A stretch of 64,000 nt of DNA from Bacteriovoracaceae bacterium (GTDB taxonomy: Bacteria > Bdellovibrionota > Bacteriovoracia > Bacteriovoracales > Bacteriovoracaceae), in NCBI GenBank assembly GCA_013141065.1, contig JABFRR010000005.1:1-64000 (forward strand), given 5' to 3'. Both the position numbers and the translations under genes were made by a program. Within the stretch, counting starts at the first letter, position 1. Each line of letters opens with the position of its first letter. The notes beneath the pieces were generated by a model, which was given only the letters and a program-made list of their open reading frames with translations, was not told the DNA's origin and made no database searches. This document shows positions 25,774 through 35,316 of the stretch, piece after piece.

Positions 25774-27066
25774 ATGTTTAAATCTTTCGCTCTCTCAACG
25801 CTCTTAATGAGCTCAGTGGCATTTGCTTGTCCAACTGGAACAGAAGTTCTTGCTGAAAATGGATTAAATTATTGTTTATTAAAAGGAAAGTACTTAGGTA
25901 GCCAGTTAAACCTAACATCTAACTTTACTTACCGCCTTGATGACGAAGGTGTCTTTATCGGTGGTGATAATAAAGACAATTCTACAATTAGAATTCAAGC
26001 TGGAACAAAAATCGTCGGTGAACCAAAATCATTTTTGGCAATCATGAGAGGATCAAAAATTATTGCTGAAGGCTCAAAAGAAAGCCCAATCGTTTTTACT
26101 TCAGTTAAAACTGAAAATAGAAAGCGTGGAGAATGGGGTGGACTCGTAATCAGTGGAAATGCACCTATCAATGCTTGTAAAGCAGGTACTCCACTTTGTG
26201 AAGCAACTAGTGAAGGTATTAAAGTTGAACAAGTTAAATTTGGTGGAAATGATCCATTAGATAATTCTGGTGTTTTAAAATTCGTAAGAGTTGAATTTGC
26301 TGGTTACCCAATGTCTCAAGATAATGAATTAAATGGAATCACATTTAATGCTGTTGGAGAAGGAACTGAAGTTGACTATATTCAAGTAAATATGAATGCA
26401 GATGATGGAGTTGAGTTTTTTGGTGGAACAGTTAATGTAAAACATTTAGTTGTAACTAACAATGACGATGATTCAGTTGACTGGGATATGGGATTCAGAG
26501 GAAAAATTCAGTATTTATTATCTAAGCAATCTGATGATGCAGGTGATAATGGTGTTGAAGCAGATAACTTTAAATCTCCAATGAATGCTCAACCTCGTTC
26601 AAATCCAACTATTAGCAATGCTACTTTTTTAGGTGGAAAAAACAGTGGTTATGGACTTCTTTTAAGAAAGGGAACTGCAGCTAGTTTTCATAATACAATT
26701 GTAACTGGTTATAAAAAAGCTTGTGTTGATATTGATGATGTTGAAACTTATTCAAATGGTGCATCTGTTAACGGTGGAATTTTAAGTGTAAACGGTCTTA
26801 AGATGGCAACAAGTCTTATCTTCTGTACAAAAAATGCAGAAAGTGAAGCTGAAGATCTTTGGTCTACTGAAACATGGTTAACTTCTCAAGGTAACAAACT
26901 TCTAGATCCACAATTAAATGGTTTTTATCCAAGTGTAACTAGCCCAGCAATTGGTGCTGGTGAAACTCCAGATGATTTATTCTTCGAGCCAGTTGACTAC
27001 ATCGGAGCTTTCGCTTCTGAAAATGATGACTGGACTGCTGGTTGGACTTCAATGGATCTTCAATAA
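25774..27066 (+). CDS. Secreted beta-helix-like protein partner of a TonB receptor
   Basis: The 430-residue protein starts at ATG 25774 with GGAG upstream and has a signal peptide ending SVAFA-C. The mature part has repeated strand-turn units typical of right-handed beta-helices: GEWGGLVISGNAPIN, SGVLKFVRVEFAG, ELNGITFNAVGEGTEVDYIQV, DDGVEFFGGTVNVKHLVV. Proteins with this pattern are often encoded beside TonB-dependent receptors, as here. It is probably a periplasmic or surface protein that works with the receptor encoded 23 bases downstream. Ligand unknown. A longer in-frame form from 25723 is discounted. Confidence 0.75.
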   Translation: MFKSFALSTLLMSSVAFACPTGTEVLAENGLNYCLLKGKYLGSQLNLTSNFTYRLDDEGVFIGGDNKDNSTIRIQAGTKIVGEPKSFLAIMRGSKIIAEGSKESPIVFTSVKTENRKRGEWGGLVISGNAPINACKAGTPLCEATSEGIKVEQVKFGGNDPLDNSGVLKFVRVEFAGYPMSQDNELNGITFNAVGEGTEVDYIQVNMNADDGVEFFGGTVNVKHLVVTNNDDDSVDWDMGFRGKIQYLLSKQSDDAGDNGVEADNFKSPMNAQPRSNPTISNATFLGGKNSGYGLLLRKGTAASFHNTIVTGYKKACVDIDDVETYSNGASVNGGILSVNGLKMATSLIFCTKNAESEAEDLWSTETWLTSQGNKLLDPQLNGFYPSVTSPAIGAGETPDDLFFEPVDYIGAFASENDDWTAGWTSMDLQ

Positions 27067-27089
27067 TTCAAAGTCAGTTAAGAAAATAA

Positions 27090-29570
27090 ATGAAAAAGTT
27101 ATTAGTTTTATTAGTTACTATTTCAAATGCAGGGGCCGAGACCGACATCCAAGAGATGTCGGTCGCGGCTCCTCGTATTAATAACTCTGTCGAAGCTCTC
27201 TTAGAGATGAGAAAAAAAACTCAAACGGTTTCAGATGTTTTAGGTGCTGAGGCGATGAGCCGCAGTGGGGACTCTGATGCAGCCTCATCATTAAGACGAG
27301 TGACAGGATTAACCTTAGTAAATGGAAAATATGTTTATGTTCGAGGCTTGGGGGAAAGGTATTCTAGTGTTCTGTTAAACGGTTCGCAAGTACCGAGCCC
27401 AGAACCTAGCAGACGAGTTGTTCCTCTGGATTTATTCCCAGTTTCAATATTAGAAAGTATCACAGTTCAAAAAAGTTTTTCTCCGGAGCGTCCTGCTGAA
27501 TTTGGTGGCGGTCTGATTGAATTAAAAACTAAAGCAATTCCTAAAAAATTTACAGGATCAATGAGTATTGGACTCAGTTCAGATTCGTTTACGTCAGGAC
27601 TAAATTATGCTGGCGGCAATAAAGATTCATTGGGCTTTGACGACGGATCTAGGGCCATGCCTGCCCAAATAAAAAATGCCTTTTTAAGTAATAAGAAAAT
27701 CATAATTTCTAATACAGAAGGATTTACAGAAGAAGAAATTGTAGAAATGAGTAAAACTCTTTCTAATTCATATAACGTGAAAAAATCACAAAATCCTATG
27801 ATGCCTAATTTACAATTATCAATTGGGGACTCACGCAATATCGGCAACTGGCGCGGCGGGGGCTTGTTTGGAGCGATCTATTCACAAGGTGCTGATGTTG
27901 GATCGAGAGAAACTCAAAGCTTTAACGTTGGAAATGTAGGAAAGCTTGAGCGAGATGAAAAAAGTCAAATTGAATATAATGAAAACGAAGTCCAATTAGG
28001 CGGGGCACTTAATCTGGGCCTCAGTTATAAAGATGGACACGCACTAAACTTAACTAGTCTTATGTTAAGAAACACTACAAATCTTACTCAAGAAAAAATA
28101 TCAGAAAAATCGAGCGATACTTTTAAAAGCAGAAAGTACTCAACGCTTGAGTGGAGCGAAAGACAACTATTTTTTAATCAAGTGAGTGGAGCACATTCCT
28201 TTGATAAAATAAAAATAGATTGGAGACTAAATAAATCTGTGGCAAACCGAGACAGCCCTGACTCACGTGAAATCATGAGAAATTTTGACAATGGCCAATA
28301 TGTATTGGAGACCGACGTCTCAGGAAATAAGCGCGTTTATAGTGAACTTCAAGACGATTCACAAGAAGCTGGACTGGATCTGGATTTTTTAGTTCTTGAT
28401 GAGCAGGCATTTGATCTAAAAGTAAAAGTTGGTGGTGTCATAAATCAAAAAGACCGTAAGTCAGATATTTATCGCCTGCATTTTAAAAATAATTTTAAAC
28501 CTAATGAAGTTCCAGACCTAACACTTGATTCTGAATCTATTTTGGGAAATAGAGGAAAGGATGGATTTTTACTAACCAACATTACGGATTCAGCCGATAG
28601 CTTTAAAGGGACACAAGATGTCACTTCACTATACGCCTCAACAGAAGCGAATTTTTCAGATTCACTATTTTTGGGAGTCGGTTTTAGACAAGAAAAATCT
28701 AACCAGCAAGTAGAAACCTTTAAATATTACGAGCCAAAATTTCCCACGTCCGAAGGCAATTTGAGAATGAATGATATATTGCCTTCATACAACATGAGTT
28801 ACACCTTTAAAGGTGATCAAAAAATCCGCCTAGCTTTTGGTGAAACGATTGCCAGGCCAGATTTCAGAGAGCTTTCTCAAGTGTCTTATATTGAAGATGA
28901 AACAGGCTATGATGTCATTGGAAATAATTTACTAAAAGGCACTGTGATTCAAAATTGGGATCTTCGTTTTGAGAATTATTTTGACGAGTCAGACTATTAT
29001 TCTGTAGGTGCATTCTATAAAAATTTTAATTCACCAATTGAAGCCATTTTTCAACCTGGGGATAAATTAGTTAAAACCTTTGTTAACGCTAAAAATGCCA
29101 AAAGTTATGGTGTTGAGTTAGAAGGGAGAATTTCATTTCATAATTTTTCAAGAGTACTGAGACGATGGAGCTTGAGCTCAAACGTTTCTATTATTAAATC
29201 AGTTGTTGGGATTGATGAATCACAGGGAAATCAAACATCTTCAGTAAGACCACTTCAAGGACAATCCCCATATGTGGCCAACATTCAACTTTTTTATGAT
29301 CGCCCCCAATATAATTTAACGAGTGGAGTGATCTATAATGTTGTTGGGAGAAGAATTACTGAAGTTGGAACGAACTCCAGACCAGACACCTACGAAGAAC
29401 CAGTTCATCAAGTCGATTTAGTCTTAAATCAAAAAATTGATGATTGGGGATACGGTCTAAAAGTTAAAAATATTTTAGATGTTGAATCAAAAAGCACTCA
29501 GGGTGATGAAATCGTAAGGTCGAGAAGAAAAGGAAGAACTTATGCAGTTAATCTTAGTAGCTATTTTTAG
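27090..29570 (+). CDS. TonB-dependent outer-membrane receptor
   Basis: The 826-residue protein has a short signal peptide (cleavage near NAGA-E), a TonB-box-like EMSVAA, a plug domain with [45 protein letters not shown] and [11 protein letters not shown], then a beta barrel ending in aromatic SSYF. It imports an unknown ligand using energy from the TonB/ExbBD genes downstream. The plug style is that of large receptors for iron complexes, carbohydrates or peptides. A very stable hairpin lies in its first 85 coding bases. Confidence 0.92.
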   Translation: MKKLLVLLVTISNAGAETDIQEMSVAAPRINNSVEALLEMRKKTQTVSDVLGAEAMSRSGDSDAASSLRRVTGLTLVNGKYVYVRGLGERYSSVLLNGSQVPSPEPSRRVVPLDLFPVSILESITVQKSFSPERPAEFGGGLIELKTKAIPKKFTGSMSIGLSSDSFTSGLNYAGGNKDSLGFDDGSRAMPAQIKNAFLSNKKIIISNTEGFTEEEIVEMSKTLSNSYNVKKSQNPMMPNLQLSIGDSRNIGNWRGGGLFGAIYSQGADVGSRETQSFNVGNVGKLERDEKSQIEYNENEVQLGGALNLGLSYKDGHALNLTSLMLRNTTNLTQEKISEKSSDTFKSRKYSTLEWSERQLFFNQVSGAHSFDKIKIDWRLNKSVANRDSPDSREIMRNFDNGQYVLETDVSGNKRVYSELQDDSQEAGLDLDFLVLDEQAFDLKVKVGGVINQKDRKSDIYRLHFKNNFKPNEVPDLTLDSESILGNRGKDGFLLTNITDSADSFKGTQDVTSLYASTEANFSDSLFLGVGFRQEKSNQQVETFKYYEPKFPTSEGNLRMNDILPSYNMSYTFKGDQKIRLAFGETIARPDFRELSQVSYIEDETGYDVIGNNLLKGTVIQNWDLRFENYFDESDYYSVGAFYKNFNSPIEAIFQPGDKLVKTFVNAKNAKSYGVELEGRISFHNFSRVLRRWSLSSNVSIIKSVVGIDESQGNQTSSVRPLQGQSPYVANIQLFYDRPQYNLTSGVIYNVVGRRITEVGTNSRPDTYEEPVHQVDLVLNQKIDDWGYGLKVKNILDVESKSTQGDEIVRSRRKGRTYAVNLSSYF
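27131..27173 (+). promoter_or_regulatory. Long GC-rich hairpin inside the 5' coding region of the TonB receptor
   Basis: Bases 27131-27149 pair with 27155-27173 across a five-base loop: 17 Watson-Crick pairs, one G-U and one A-G mismatch, with a perfect 10-bp core GACCGACATC / GATGTCGGTC. It begins 41 bases after the ATG. No T-run follows, so it is not a terminator. It may slow ribosomes, block a nuclease or serve as a processing site. Confidence 0.5.
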
Positions 29571-30243
29571 TCTGCTCATTATGTCGTGCGGAAAACATCA
29601 GCAAACTTCGTCTGGGAAGTCGGGTGTTTCTATCGTCACGAAAGTCGAAAATGCAGAAGTACTGTCACAAAGTATTATTGAAGAAGATCTTAAGGCCATA
29701 GAAATATTTTTAGCAACTAAGGGCACAGTAGATTATGAATTTAACTCAACGGGAAGAACATTGATTACTGAAGCCTGTTTTTGGGAAAAAATCAAAGTGA
29801 TTGATTTTTTAGTCAAAAAGGGAGCAGCCATTAATTTAAAAGATAAGAATGGTTTAAGTGCCGAGGATTATGGACTAAAAAATTTAAAAATAAAAAGGAC
29901 CATTTTTCCAGAACTCACAATTTCTCTAAAACAATCATTAGTGGAATTTTCAAGCAAAAATGATCTCGTAAGTTTAAAAAAGTTACTAGAAGAAAATCCA
30001 CCCGTTAATTTTTATCTTGATACAGTCATTACCTCTCAAAATCAGTATATAGGTGAAACTTATCTCACTTATATATTAAAGTTAAAGTTAGAAAATGTTC
30101 TGCGTCTTGTTGCTCAACCTAAGTTTGAAATAGATCCTAACTTAAAAAACAGTAGTGGAGAACACCCACTTACAATTGCGAAAATGCTCAATTTAAAAAA
30201 CTCAGAAAAAATATTAGTAAAACTTGGAGCTAGAAATGAATGA
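29542..30243 (+). CDS. Ankyrin-repeat lipoprotein
   Basis: The 233-residue protein has a lipobox IMSC (Cys at about residue 16). Two ankyrin-type units are visible: LITEACFWEKIKVIDFLVKKGAAINLKDKNGLSAEDYG and a weaker C-terminal NSSGEHPLTIAKMLNLKNSEKILVKLGA. The start lies inside the end of the receptor gene (29-base overlap), and the stop overlaps the ExbB gene by 8 bases, so it is locked into the TonB operon. It probably holds other envelope proteins of the module. Confidence 0.7.
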   Translation: MQLILVAIFSLLIMSCGKHQQTSSGKSGVSIVTKVENAEVLSQSIIEEDLKAIEIFLATKGTVDYEFNSTGRTLITEACFWEKIKVIDFLVKKGAAINLKDKNGLSAEDYGLKNLKIKRTIFPELTISLKQSLVEFSSKNDLVSLKKLLEENPPVNFYLDTVITSQNQYIGETYLTYILKLKLENVLRLVAQPKFEIDPNLKNSSGEHPLTIAKMLNLKNSEKILVKLGARNE

Positions 30244-30868
30244 AAGAATCTTTGCGATTGCTCACTATGTAGATCAAGGAGTTCTTTATTTACTCCTGGC
30301 CCTTTGTTTTTTTTCAATCTTTATGATCTTTGAACGTTTTAGTTATTTAAAAAAGAAGGTCAAACACAGTAAAATTCGTCAAAAAGAACTCAAGGCCATA
30401 TTAGAATCTCAAGACTACGCTCGTTTAGAAAAATTAACAACAGATCTCAATGAAGTCGAAGATAGGGCAATTCATTTATCTCTAGAGCATTATAAAAAAT
30501 ATAATAAATCAGGGGTTGATGAAATATTTAAATATGTAGAGCAAAGTGAAAAACCTAAATATGAAAAATTTTTAGGATTCCTTGCTACAGTTGGTTCCAA
30601 TGGACCTTACATTGGATTGTTTGGAACAGTTTTAGGAATCATGAAAGCCTTTAATGATATGAGTGCAACCTCCGGAGGAGGAGGCGGCTCTGTAATGTCA
30701 GGAATTTCTTCAGCATTAATTGCAACTGCAGCAGGCTTAATGGTCGCGATACCTGCAGTTCTTGCGTTTAACTTTTTTTCCAAACAAGTAAAAGGAATAT
30801 TCTTAGGTCTAGATTCTTGCAAAGAAATTCTCTTTTTATATGAAAAAACTAAAAACTTGGAGAGTTAA
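30236..30868 (+). CDS. exbB: ExbB/TolQ-type proton channel protein
   Basis: The 210-residue inner-membrane protein has three hydrophobic spans: about residues 12-32 (LYLLLALCFFSIFMIF), 108-130 (FLATVGSNGPYIGLFGTVLGIM) and 150-175 (SGISSALIATAAGLMVAIPAVLAF). The last two carry the family core GLFGTVLGIM and ALIATAAGLMVAIPA. With ExbD it forms the proton-driven motor for TonB. ATG 30236 with GGAG upstream is chosen over TTG 30224. ExbD starts directly after the stop. Confidence 0.92.
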   Translation: MNERIFAIAHYVDQGVLYLLLALCFFSIFMIFERFSYLKKKVKHSKIRQKELKAILESQDYARLEKLTTDLNEVEDRAIHLSLEHYKKYNKSGVDEIFKYVEQSEKPKYEKFLGFLATVGSNGPYIGLFGTVLGIMKAFNDMSATSGGGGGSVMSGISSALIATAAGLMVAIPAVLAFNFFSKQVKGIFLGLDSCKEILFLYEKTKNLES

Positions 30869-31285
30869 GTGGCAAGTGTAAAAAATGATCAGGAAGAAAT
30901 TTCTGATATAAATATTGTTCCCTTAGTTGATATTATTTTAGTTGTTTTAATCATATTCATGGTGGCATCTCCTGCTAATCAATCAGCTAAGATCAATGTA
31001 AATCTACCAGAGGCTTCGAGTGGAGATACTAGTTCAAGCTCCAATGAGCCTTTCGCAGTCACAGTGAATGAAGATGGCTATCTATTTGTAAATGGTGAGA
31101 CCGTTTCAGAAAGTGAACTTAAGTCTCGGGCAGAAATTGAATTAAAGAAAAACTCTCAGTTAGAGGCCATTCTAACGGCAGATAAAAATTTGGGTTATGG
31201 CGAAGTGGTTAAAGTTATAGATCTCATAAAGACAGCAGGCGTAGTCAAAATTGCCATTTCGACAACGACAGGCTTGGAGGAATAA
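30869..31285 (+). CDS. exbD: ExbD/TolR-type protein
   Basis: The 138-residue protein has a short cytoplasmic start (ISDINIVPLVDIILV) in which the Asp of LVDI is the conserved proton-path residue, one membrane span (IILVVLIIFMVASP), and a periplasmic domain with the family sequence AVTVNEDGYLFVNGE and AILTADKNLGYGEVVKVIDLIKTAGV. The start is GTG directly after the exbB stop. The next gene follows with no gap. Confidence 0.93.
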   Translation: MASVKNDQEEISDINIVPLVDIILVVLIIFMVASPANQSAKINVNLPEASSGDTSSSSNEPFAVTVNEDGYLFVNGETVSESELKSRAEIELKKNSQLEAILTADKNLGYGEVVKVIDLIKTAGVVKIAISTTTGLEE

Positions 31286-32026
31286 ATGTTAAAGTTTTAC
31301 TCATTATTATTTTTTGTTTTAACTGCTAAATCATTCGCTCAAGCGTCTAATGACGAAGTTCAGGCAGTGATTAATCTTCGCCAAGATGTTGAAGTATTGT
31401 CACTCGAAGTTGAAAATGTGAAAAAATCAAATCAAGCCTTAATGGATACCTATATTCAAAGAGAGCAAGAGCTCTCTGCAATGCTTATTAGAGAAAAGTT
31501 TAGAGCAGATCAGATTAAGTCGCAAATTGCATTAGGAAAAAATAAGATTTTTTCTAACCAAATAAATAAAGCAACTAAGTCTGATACGAATTGGTTAGTG
31601 ACGTTTTGGATGAGATATGAAGACTTATTAAAAAAAGCAAACCCGCTTTATTCGAATAGATTAAAAGAAAAATTGCAAAAAATTAAATTGGACTATAAGG
31701 ACAAAAGGCTGTCTTACGAGCATGCACTTATGCAAACTTGGTTCATAGTTGATGAAGATCTCAAAAAAAGTCAGGATACAGAATATCATCTGGCACCACT
31801 CAGTCTTGAAGGGAAAAATTACAACCTAGAAATGGTGCGACTTGGACGAACGAAAGGCTACTTTAGATCAGCAGAAGGGAAGTATGGACTACTTGAACTA
31901 AAAGACAAATGGGCCGTGACCTATTTTGAAGACAAAGAGTCAATTACAAAAATTGAATTATTGCTTTCACAATTTAAACAACAACAAAAAACTGGTCTAT
32001 TCAATTTACCTGGAATGAGTTTATGA
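31286..32026 (+). CDS. Periplasmic coiled-coil protein, DUF3450-like
   Basis: The 246-residue protein has a signal peptide (cleavage near SFAQA) and a coiled coil at about 28-100 (VEVLSLEVENVKKSNQAL, YIQREQELSAMLIREKF), then a globular part with YHLAPLSLEGKNYNLEMVRLGRTKGYFRSAEG. The design matches DUF3450 (TtpB-like) proteins that accompany TonB2-type systems in Vibrio and relatives. It overlaps the next gene by 4 bases. The family call is from layout and context, not from a search. Confidence 0.65.
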   Translation: MLKFYSLLFFVLTAKSFAQASNDEVQAVINLRQDVEVLSLEVENVKKSNQALMDTYIQREQELSAMLIREKFRADQIKSQIALGKNKIFSNQINKATKSDTNWLVTFWMRYEDLLKKANPLYSNRLKEKLQKIKLDYKDKRLSYEHALMQTWFIVDEDLKKSQDTEYHLAPLSLEGKNYNLEMVRLGRTKGYFRSAEGKYGLLELKDKWAVTYFEDKESITKIELLLSQFKQQQKTGLFNLPGMSL

Positions 32027-32793
32027 AATTAATTTTTGTATTATTTATTATAATGATTACTCCACAATATGCTTATTCTCAATCGATTGAAGAAGCTTAT
32101 AAAAGAGAAAAGAACTACCTGAAATCTCAAAAGGATGCTTTATTTGCCTTAAAAGGTGAATTAAAATTTCAATTCATAAAAAGTAAAGCTGCTGCTGAAA
32201 AAGAGATCGCTAAACTTCAATCGGAGTTAACTCTTTTAGAACAGGCTAATACAACTTCCCTCGAGGAATTTAAGGCTATTGAAAAAATAACGAAAGAAGG
32301 TGTTCAAATTTCAGGTCAAATTGAAAAGCAAAATTTAAAAATTGCAGAATCTTTAGCTTCTACCACTGCTAAGCTTGGTCTTAAGTATACAGAAAATACG
32401 GAACGTGATGAAGTGAAAAAGTTTGAAAAAAATCTCGATGAAGTTTTGAGCTTAATTGAAGTATCAAGTAGTAAAGCATGGAGAAGTCATGCTTTTATCA
32501 ACGAAAATAATCAGCTTATTAGTGGAGAAATTCTTTTTAATGGACTTTATTCTGCTTGGGGAAAAATTAATTCTAAAATCGTATCCCTGGCACCCTACAA
32601 TAAAGACTTTTTGAAAGTGATACCTGAGACGAGTGAAAGTGTCGTTTACTTATTTACACCTGACTTTACTAAAGTGAATGTCTTAAGTGCTAAAACCTGG
32701 AAGGAGTCAGTTGCAGATGCAGTTCCAGGAGTAGTTATGGCCTTAATTATGCTTACCGTGTTCGGTCTCTTTGTGATGCTTGCAAAATCATGA
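32023..32793 (+). CDS. Stand-alone TtpC-like periplasmic domain with one C-terminal membrane span
   Basis: The 256-residue protein has a signal peptide (QYAYSQ), a helical coiled-coil region at about 20-140, a compact region around LISGEILFNGLYSAWGKINS, and a single hydrophobic span at the end (AVPGVVMALIMLTVFGLFVML). In Vibrio TtpC, a similar periplasmic N-terminus continues into a TolQ-like channel domain; here it stops, and the channel protein ExbB is a separate gene upstream. ATGA overlaps join it to both neighbours. The TtpC comparison is my inference. Confidence 0.6.
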   Translation: MKLIFVLFIIMITPQYAYSQSIEEAYKREKNYLKSQKDALFALKGELKFQFIKSKAAAEKEIAKLQSELTLLEQANTTSLEEFKAIEKITKEGVQISGQIEKQNLKIAESLASTTAKLGLKYTENTERDEVKKFEKNLDEVLSLIEVSSSKAWRSHAFINENNQLISGEILFNGLYSAWGKINSKIVSLAPYNKDFLKVIPETSESVVYLFTPDFTKVNVLSAKTWKESVADAVPGVVMALIMLTVFGLFVMLAKS

Positions 32794-33443
32794 AATTAAA
32801 AACACTTCATCATTCATTGAATGCTGATATATTTTTAGCCTTTACAATGATCCCACTTTTTATGAGTGTGGCGCTGCTTCTATCAGTTGTTAAAGCTCCA
32901 ACTCAACTTTTTATTAATGAAACTCAAAAACCAAAAGCAAAAATAATTAAAAGAGTCACTGTTAAAGAAGAGGCTAAAAAAGTTGAAACCATCATTCAGC
33001 CCCTTAAGAGTCTTAGTAGCGCACTTGCCTCCCCAACGAAGTTGTCGACAGATTTAAAGTCTTTATCAGCAGGCGTTGTTTCAGAGTCTTCAACATCATC
33101 TGGAGGTGGTTTTAATGTCAGCCAAGGTGACGTGAGTGCAAATGAACTTATTAAACAAACTGGTGGAGAAAATAGGCAAGCGAGGGCCACTCAAGTCAGT
33201 AATCCTGAGTACCCTCAATCTGCCAGGGCCAGAGGTTTAGAGGGAAGTGTGCTTTTAGAATTCACGGTCTCAGAGCGTGGACAGGTTTCAGATATTCGGA
33301 TACTGAGTTCGAAACCAGAAGGCATCTTTGATCAAGTGGCCATTGAAGCAATTAAAAAATGGACATTTTCCCCAGGAATAACAAATGGCCAAGCAGTCGT
33401 CAGTAAAATTAAACAAAAGGTAAATTTTGAACTTGATAATTAA
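32790..33443 (+). CDS. tonB: TonB energy-transducing protein
   Basis: The 217-residue protein has an N-terminal membrane span (IFLAFTMIPLFMSVALLLSVV), a Lys-rich and Ser-rich spacer (KPKAKIIKRVTVKEEAKK), and a C-terminal TonB domain: NPEYPQSARARGLEGSVLLEFTVSERGQVSDIRILSS...AIKKWTFSPGI. The usual Pro-rich linker is weak. It lies last but one in the module and should touch the TonB box of the receptor encoded upstream. Confidence 0.92.
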   Translation: MKLKTLHHSLNADIFLAFTMIPLFMSVALLLSVVKAPTQLFINETQKPKAKIIKRVTVKEEAKKVETIIQPLKSLSSALASPTKLSTDLKSLSAGVVSESSTSSGGGFNVSQGDVSANELIKQTGGENRQARATQVSNPEYPQSARARGLEGSVLLEFTVSERGQVSDIRILSSKPEGIFDQVAIEAIKKWTFSPGITNGQAVVSKIKQKVNFELDN

Positions 33444-34557
33444 CTCTTTTTTAATTTTAATCGTGTTTTTCATGAGCAGCTCTCACGCCATGAACATGTC
33501 CCAAGACGACCGAAAAAAATATGATGAGCTTGAAGGATTGCCCTACATCCAAGCGCTCTACGACGATAAAAGATATGAAAATCTTTTAGTTGAAAGCAGT
33601 AAGATTTCTCCAAGTAAAGGTCTTGAAAAAGATTTTTACTATTTAGTGGCTTCATCTTACTATCTGGTTCGCAAATACCAGGATTCTCTCAACGTGCTTT
33701 TAAAAAAATCAGCATTTCTTAAAAGTCATAGTGATTATTCACTTCTTTTGTCTCGCAATTATTTTTCACTATCGCAATTTAAGTTGTGTTCAGATGAAAT
33801 CAATAAAGTCTCATTAGAACTCATTCACGGTGATGATTGGAAAATTTTTAGAACCTGTAATGAAAGATCTAATAATCATTCACAACTACTTTCAATTTTT
33901 TTGAAAAATAAAATTCAAGACCAAGATTTTTTCATTCAAAGACAAATTGTTTTATTAGAAAACTCACTTCATAGTTTAGGAATGGAGCATCGAAAAATGT
34001 TTCTTGAACGATGTATAAGTGTTGACGCTTTTCTTGAGCTTAATTCAGTCTTAGAAAAATTTAAAATTAAGGATAAGACTCTTCTCGAAAGGGCCCATCA
34101 GTGTCACCCTAATGCTTCAGAAGTAACGAGCTTATTAGTTAAGCAACTCTTCACTGAAGGAAAATTTCATTCTATTGCCTATTTATTCGAAGTCATGAAT
34201 GCCGAGAATCCAGAATTCACAGCCCATGTCGCTGAGTTTTTTAAAGTCGCCGGTAGAGTTCAAGTAGCAGAATATTATTTTCTTCAAGCAGACGAGCCTC
34301 GCTATATGCTGGCACGGGCAACAAACTTTTTAGCACAAGAAAAATTTAGTGAGTTAGTGACTTTTCCATTCGATAAAATAACAATTTCAAAAAATAAAGA
34401 TTTAAGTTATGCCCTGAGTTTTTCAGCTTTTAAAAATGGTAATAATATCTTAGCAGCACAATATTTACCTGATAAAAAAAATGCAAACACTAAAGAATTG
34501 GCACTTTTGGATTTAATTCAAAAGTGTAAGGGGCTTTCATGGAAGTGCAGGCCTTAG
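33427..34557 (+). CDS. Exported TPR-like protein at the end of the TonB module
   Basis: The 376-residue protein starts at TTG 33427 or 33433 within the end of tonB and has a signal peptide (LILIVFFMSSSHA). It is all-helical, with TPR-like pairs such as KRYENLLVESSKISPSKG, FYYLVASSYYLVRKYQDSLNVLL and AEYYFLQADEPRYMLARATNFL. TPR proteins close TonB2-type operons elsewhere, which fits. Two late cysteines (CKGLSWKC) may form a disulphide. The start codon is unusual but dictated by the signal peptide. Confidence 0.7.
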   Translation: MNLIINSFLILIVFFMSSSHAMNMSQDDRKKYDELEGLPYIQALYDDKRYENLLVESSKISPSKGLEKDFYYLVASSYYLVRKYQDSLNVLLKKSAFLKSHSDYSLLLSRNYFSLSQFKLCSDEINKVSLELIHGDDWKIFRTCNERSNNHSQLLSIFLKNKIQDQDFFIQRQIVLLENSLHSLGMEHRKMFLERCISVDAFLELNSVLEKFKIKDKTLLERAHQCHPNASEVTSLLVKQLFTEGKFHSIAYLFEVMNAENPEFTAHVAEFFKVAGRVQVAEYYFLQADEPRYMLARATNFLAQEKFSELVTFPFDKITISKNKDLSYALSFSAFKNGNNILAAQYLPDKKNANTKELALLDLIQKCKGLSWKCRP

Positions 34558-35308
34558 TCTTAGCCAGGCAATTTTCCCTTACTCAGTGAAATATGCATAT
34601 GAAGGACTTCATTATTATATTTTTGGTCTGATTCATCCGAACATCTCACAAAATCGGTCAAGGCTTCAATTTGTTTTTGAATAACTCCAAAATATCGAGG
34701 AGAGATTCTTCTGATCATCATTTTATTGATAAATTTTTTGAATTCAAACTGAGTTGAAAATTCAATATCCCATTGATCAAACAGGCGATAGATTTCTTCC
34801 AGCCCCTCATTAGTAGCTTTCGGGAAAATATACTCAGAGGATGTTGCTCTTAACGTATCTTCAATCGCCAAAGCAATTGAGCTCTCAATTAACGTTTCGA
34901 CTGATTTTTTTAGCTTGGGATAGGTTTTTAATTCTTTAAGTGTAATGGGGTATCTGGAAAGTGTTAAAATAAGAAATAAAAAATAATGCTCTTTTTTTTC
35001 ACTCAGGATACTTACTTGTTTTATCGTCAATTCTTTTTGGCCTTGATTGATTTTTTGATCATCAAGATTTGAGCTTAGACTTACGTGCGAAGAATTTATT
35101 TTTTCGTTAACTGTTTCTTCGAATAAATATTCAAAAGCCACAAATTGATCCGAGCAATAAGCCTTAATAAGCCTTTCAGCATAATGTCTTTCTACTATCT
35201 TTGAAATTTGATTAATTAGCTGCGAAGAAGGAAAAGAAACTCCTGATTCAATCTTTACATAATACTGATAATTGCACTCAAGCCCACATGATTTTAAATA
35301 ATTAAAGT

Positions 35309-35316
35309 AGCTTTTA
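35309..35316. repeat. Target-site duplication, left copy
   Basis: The 8-mer AGCTTTTA stands directly outside the left inverted repeat and is repeated exactly at 37073-37080. Eight bases is the duplication size of the IS66 family. Confidence 0.85.
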
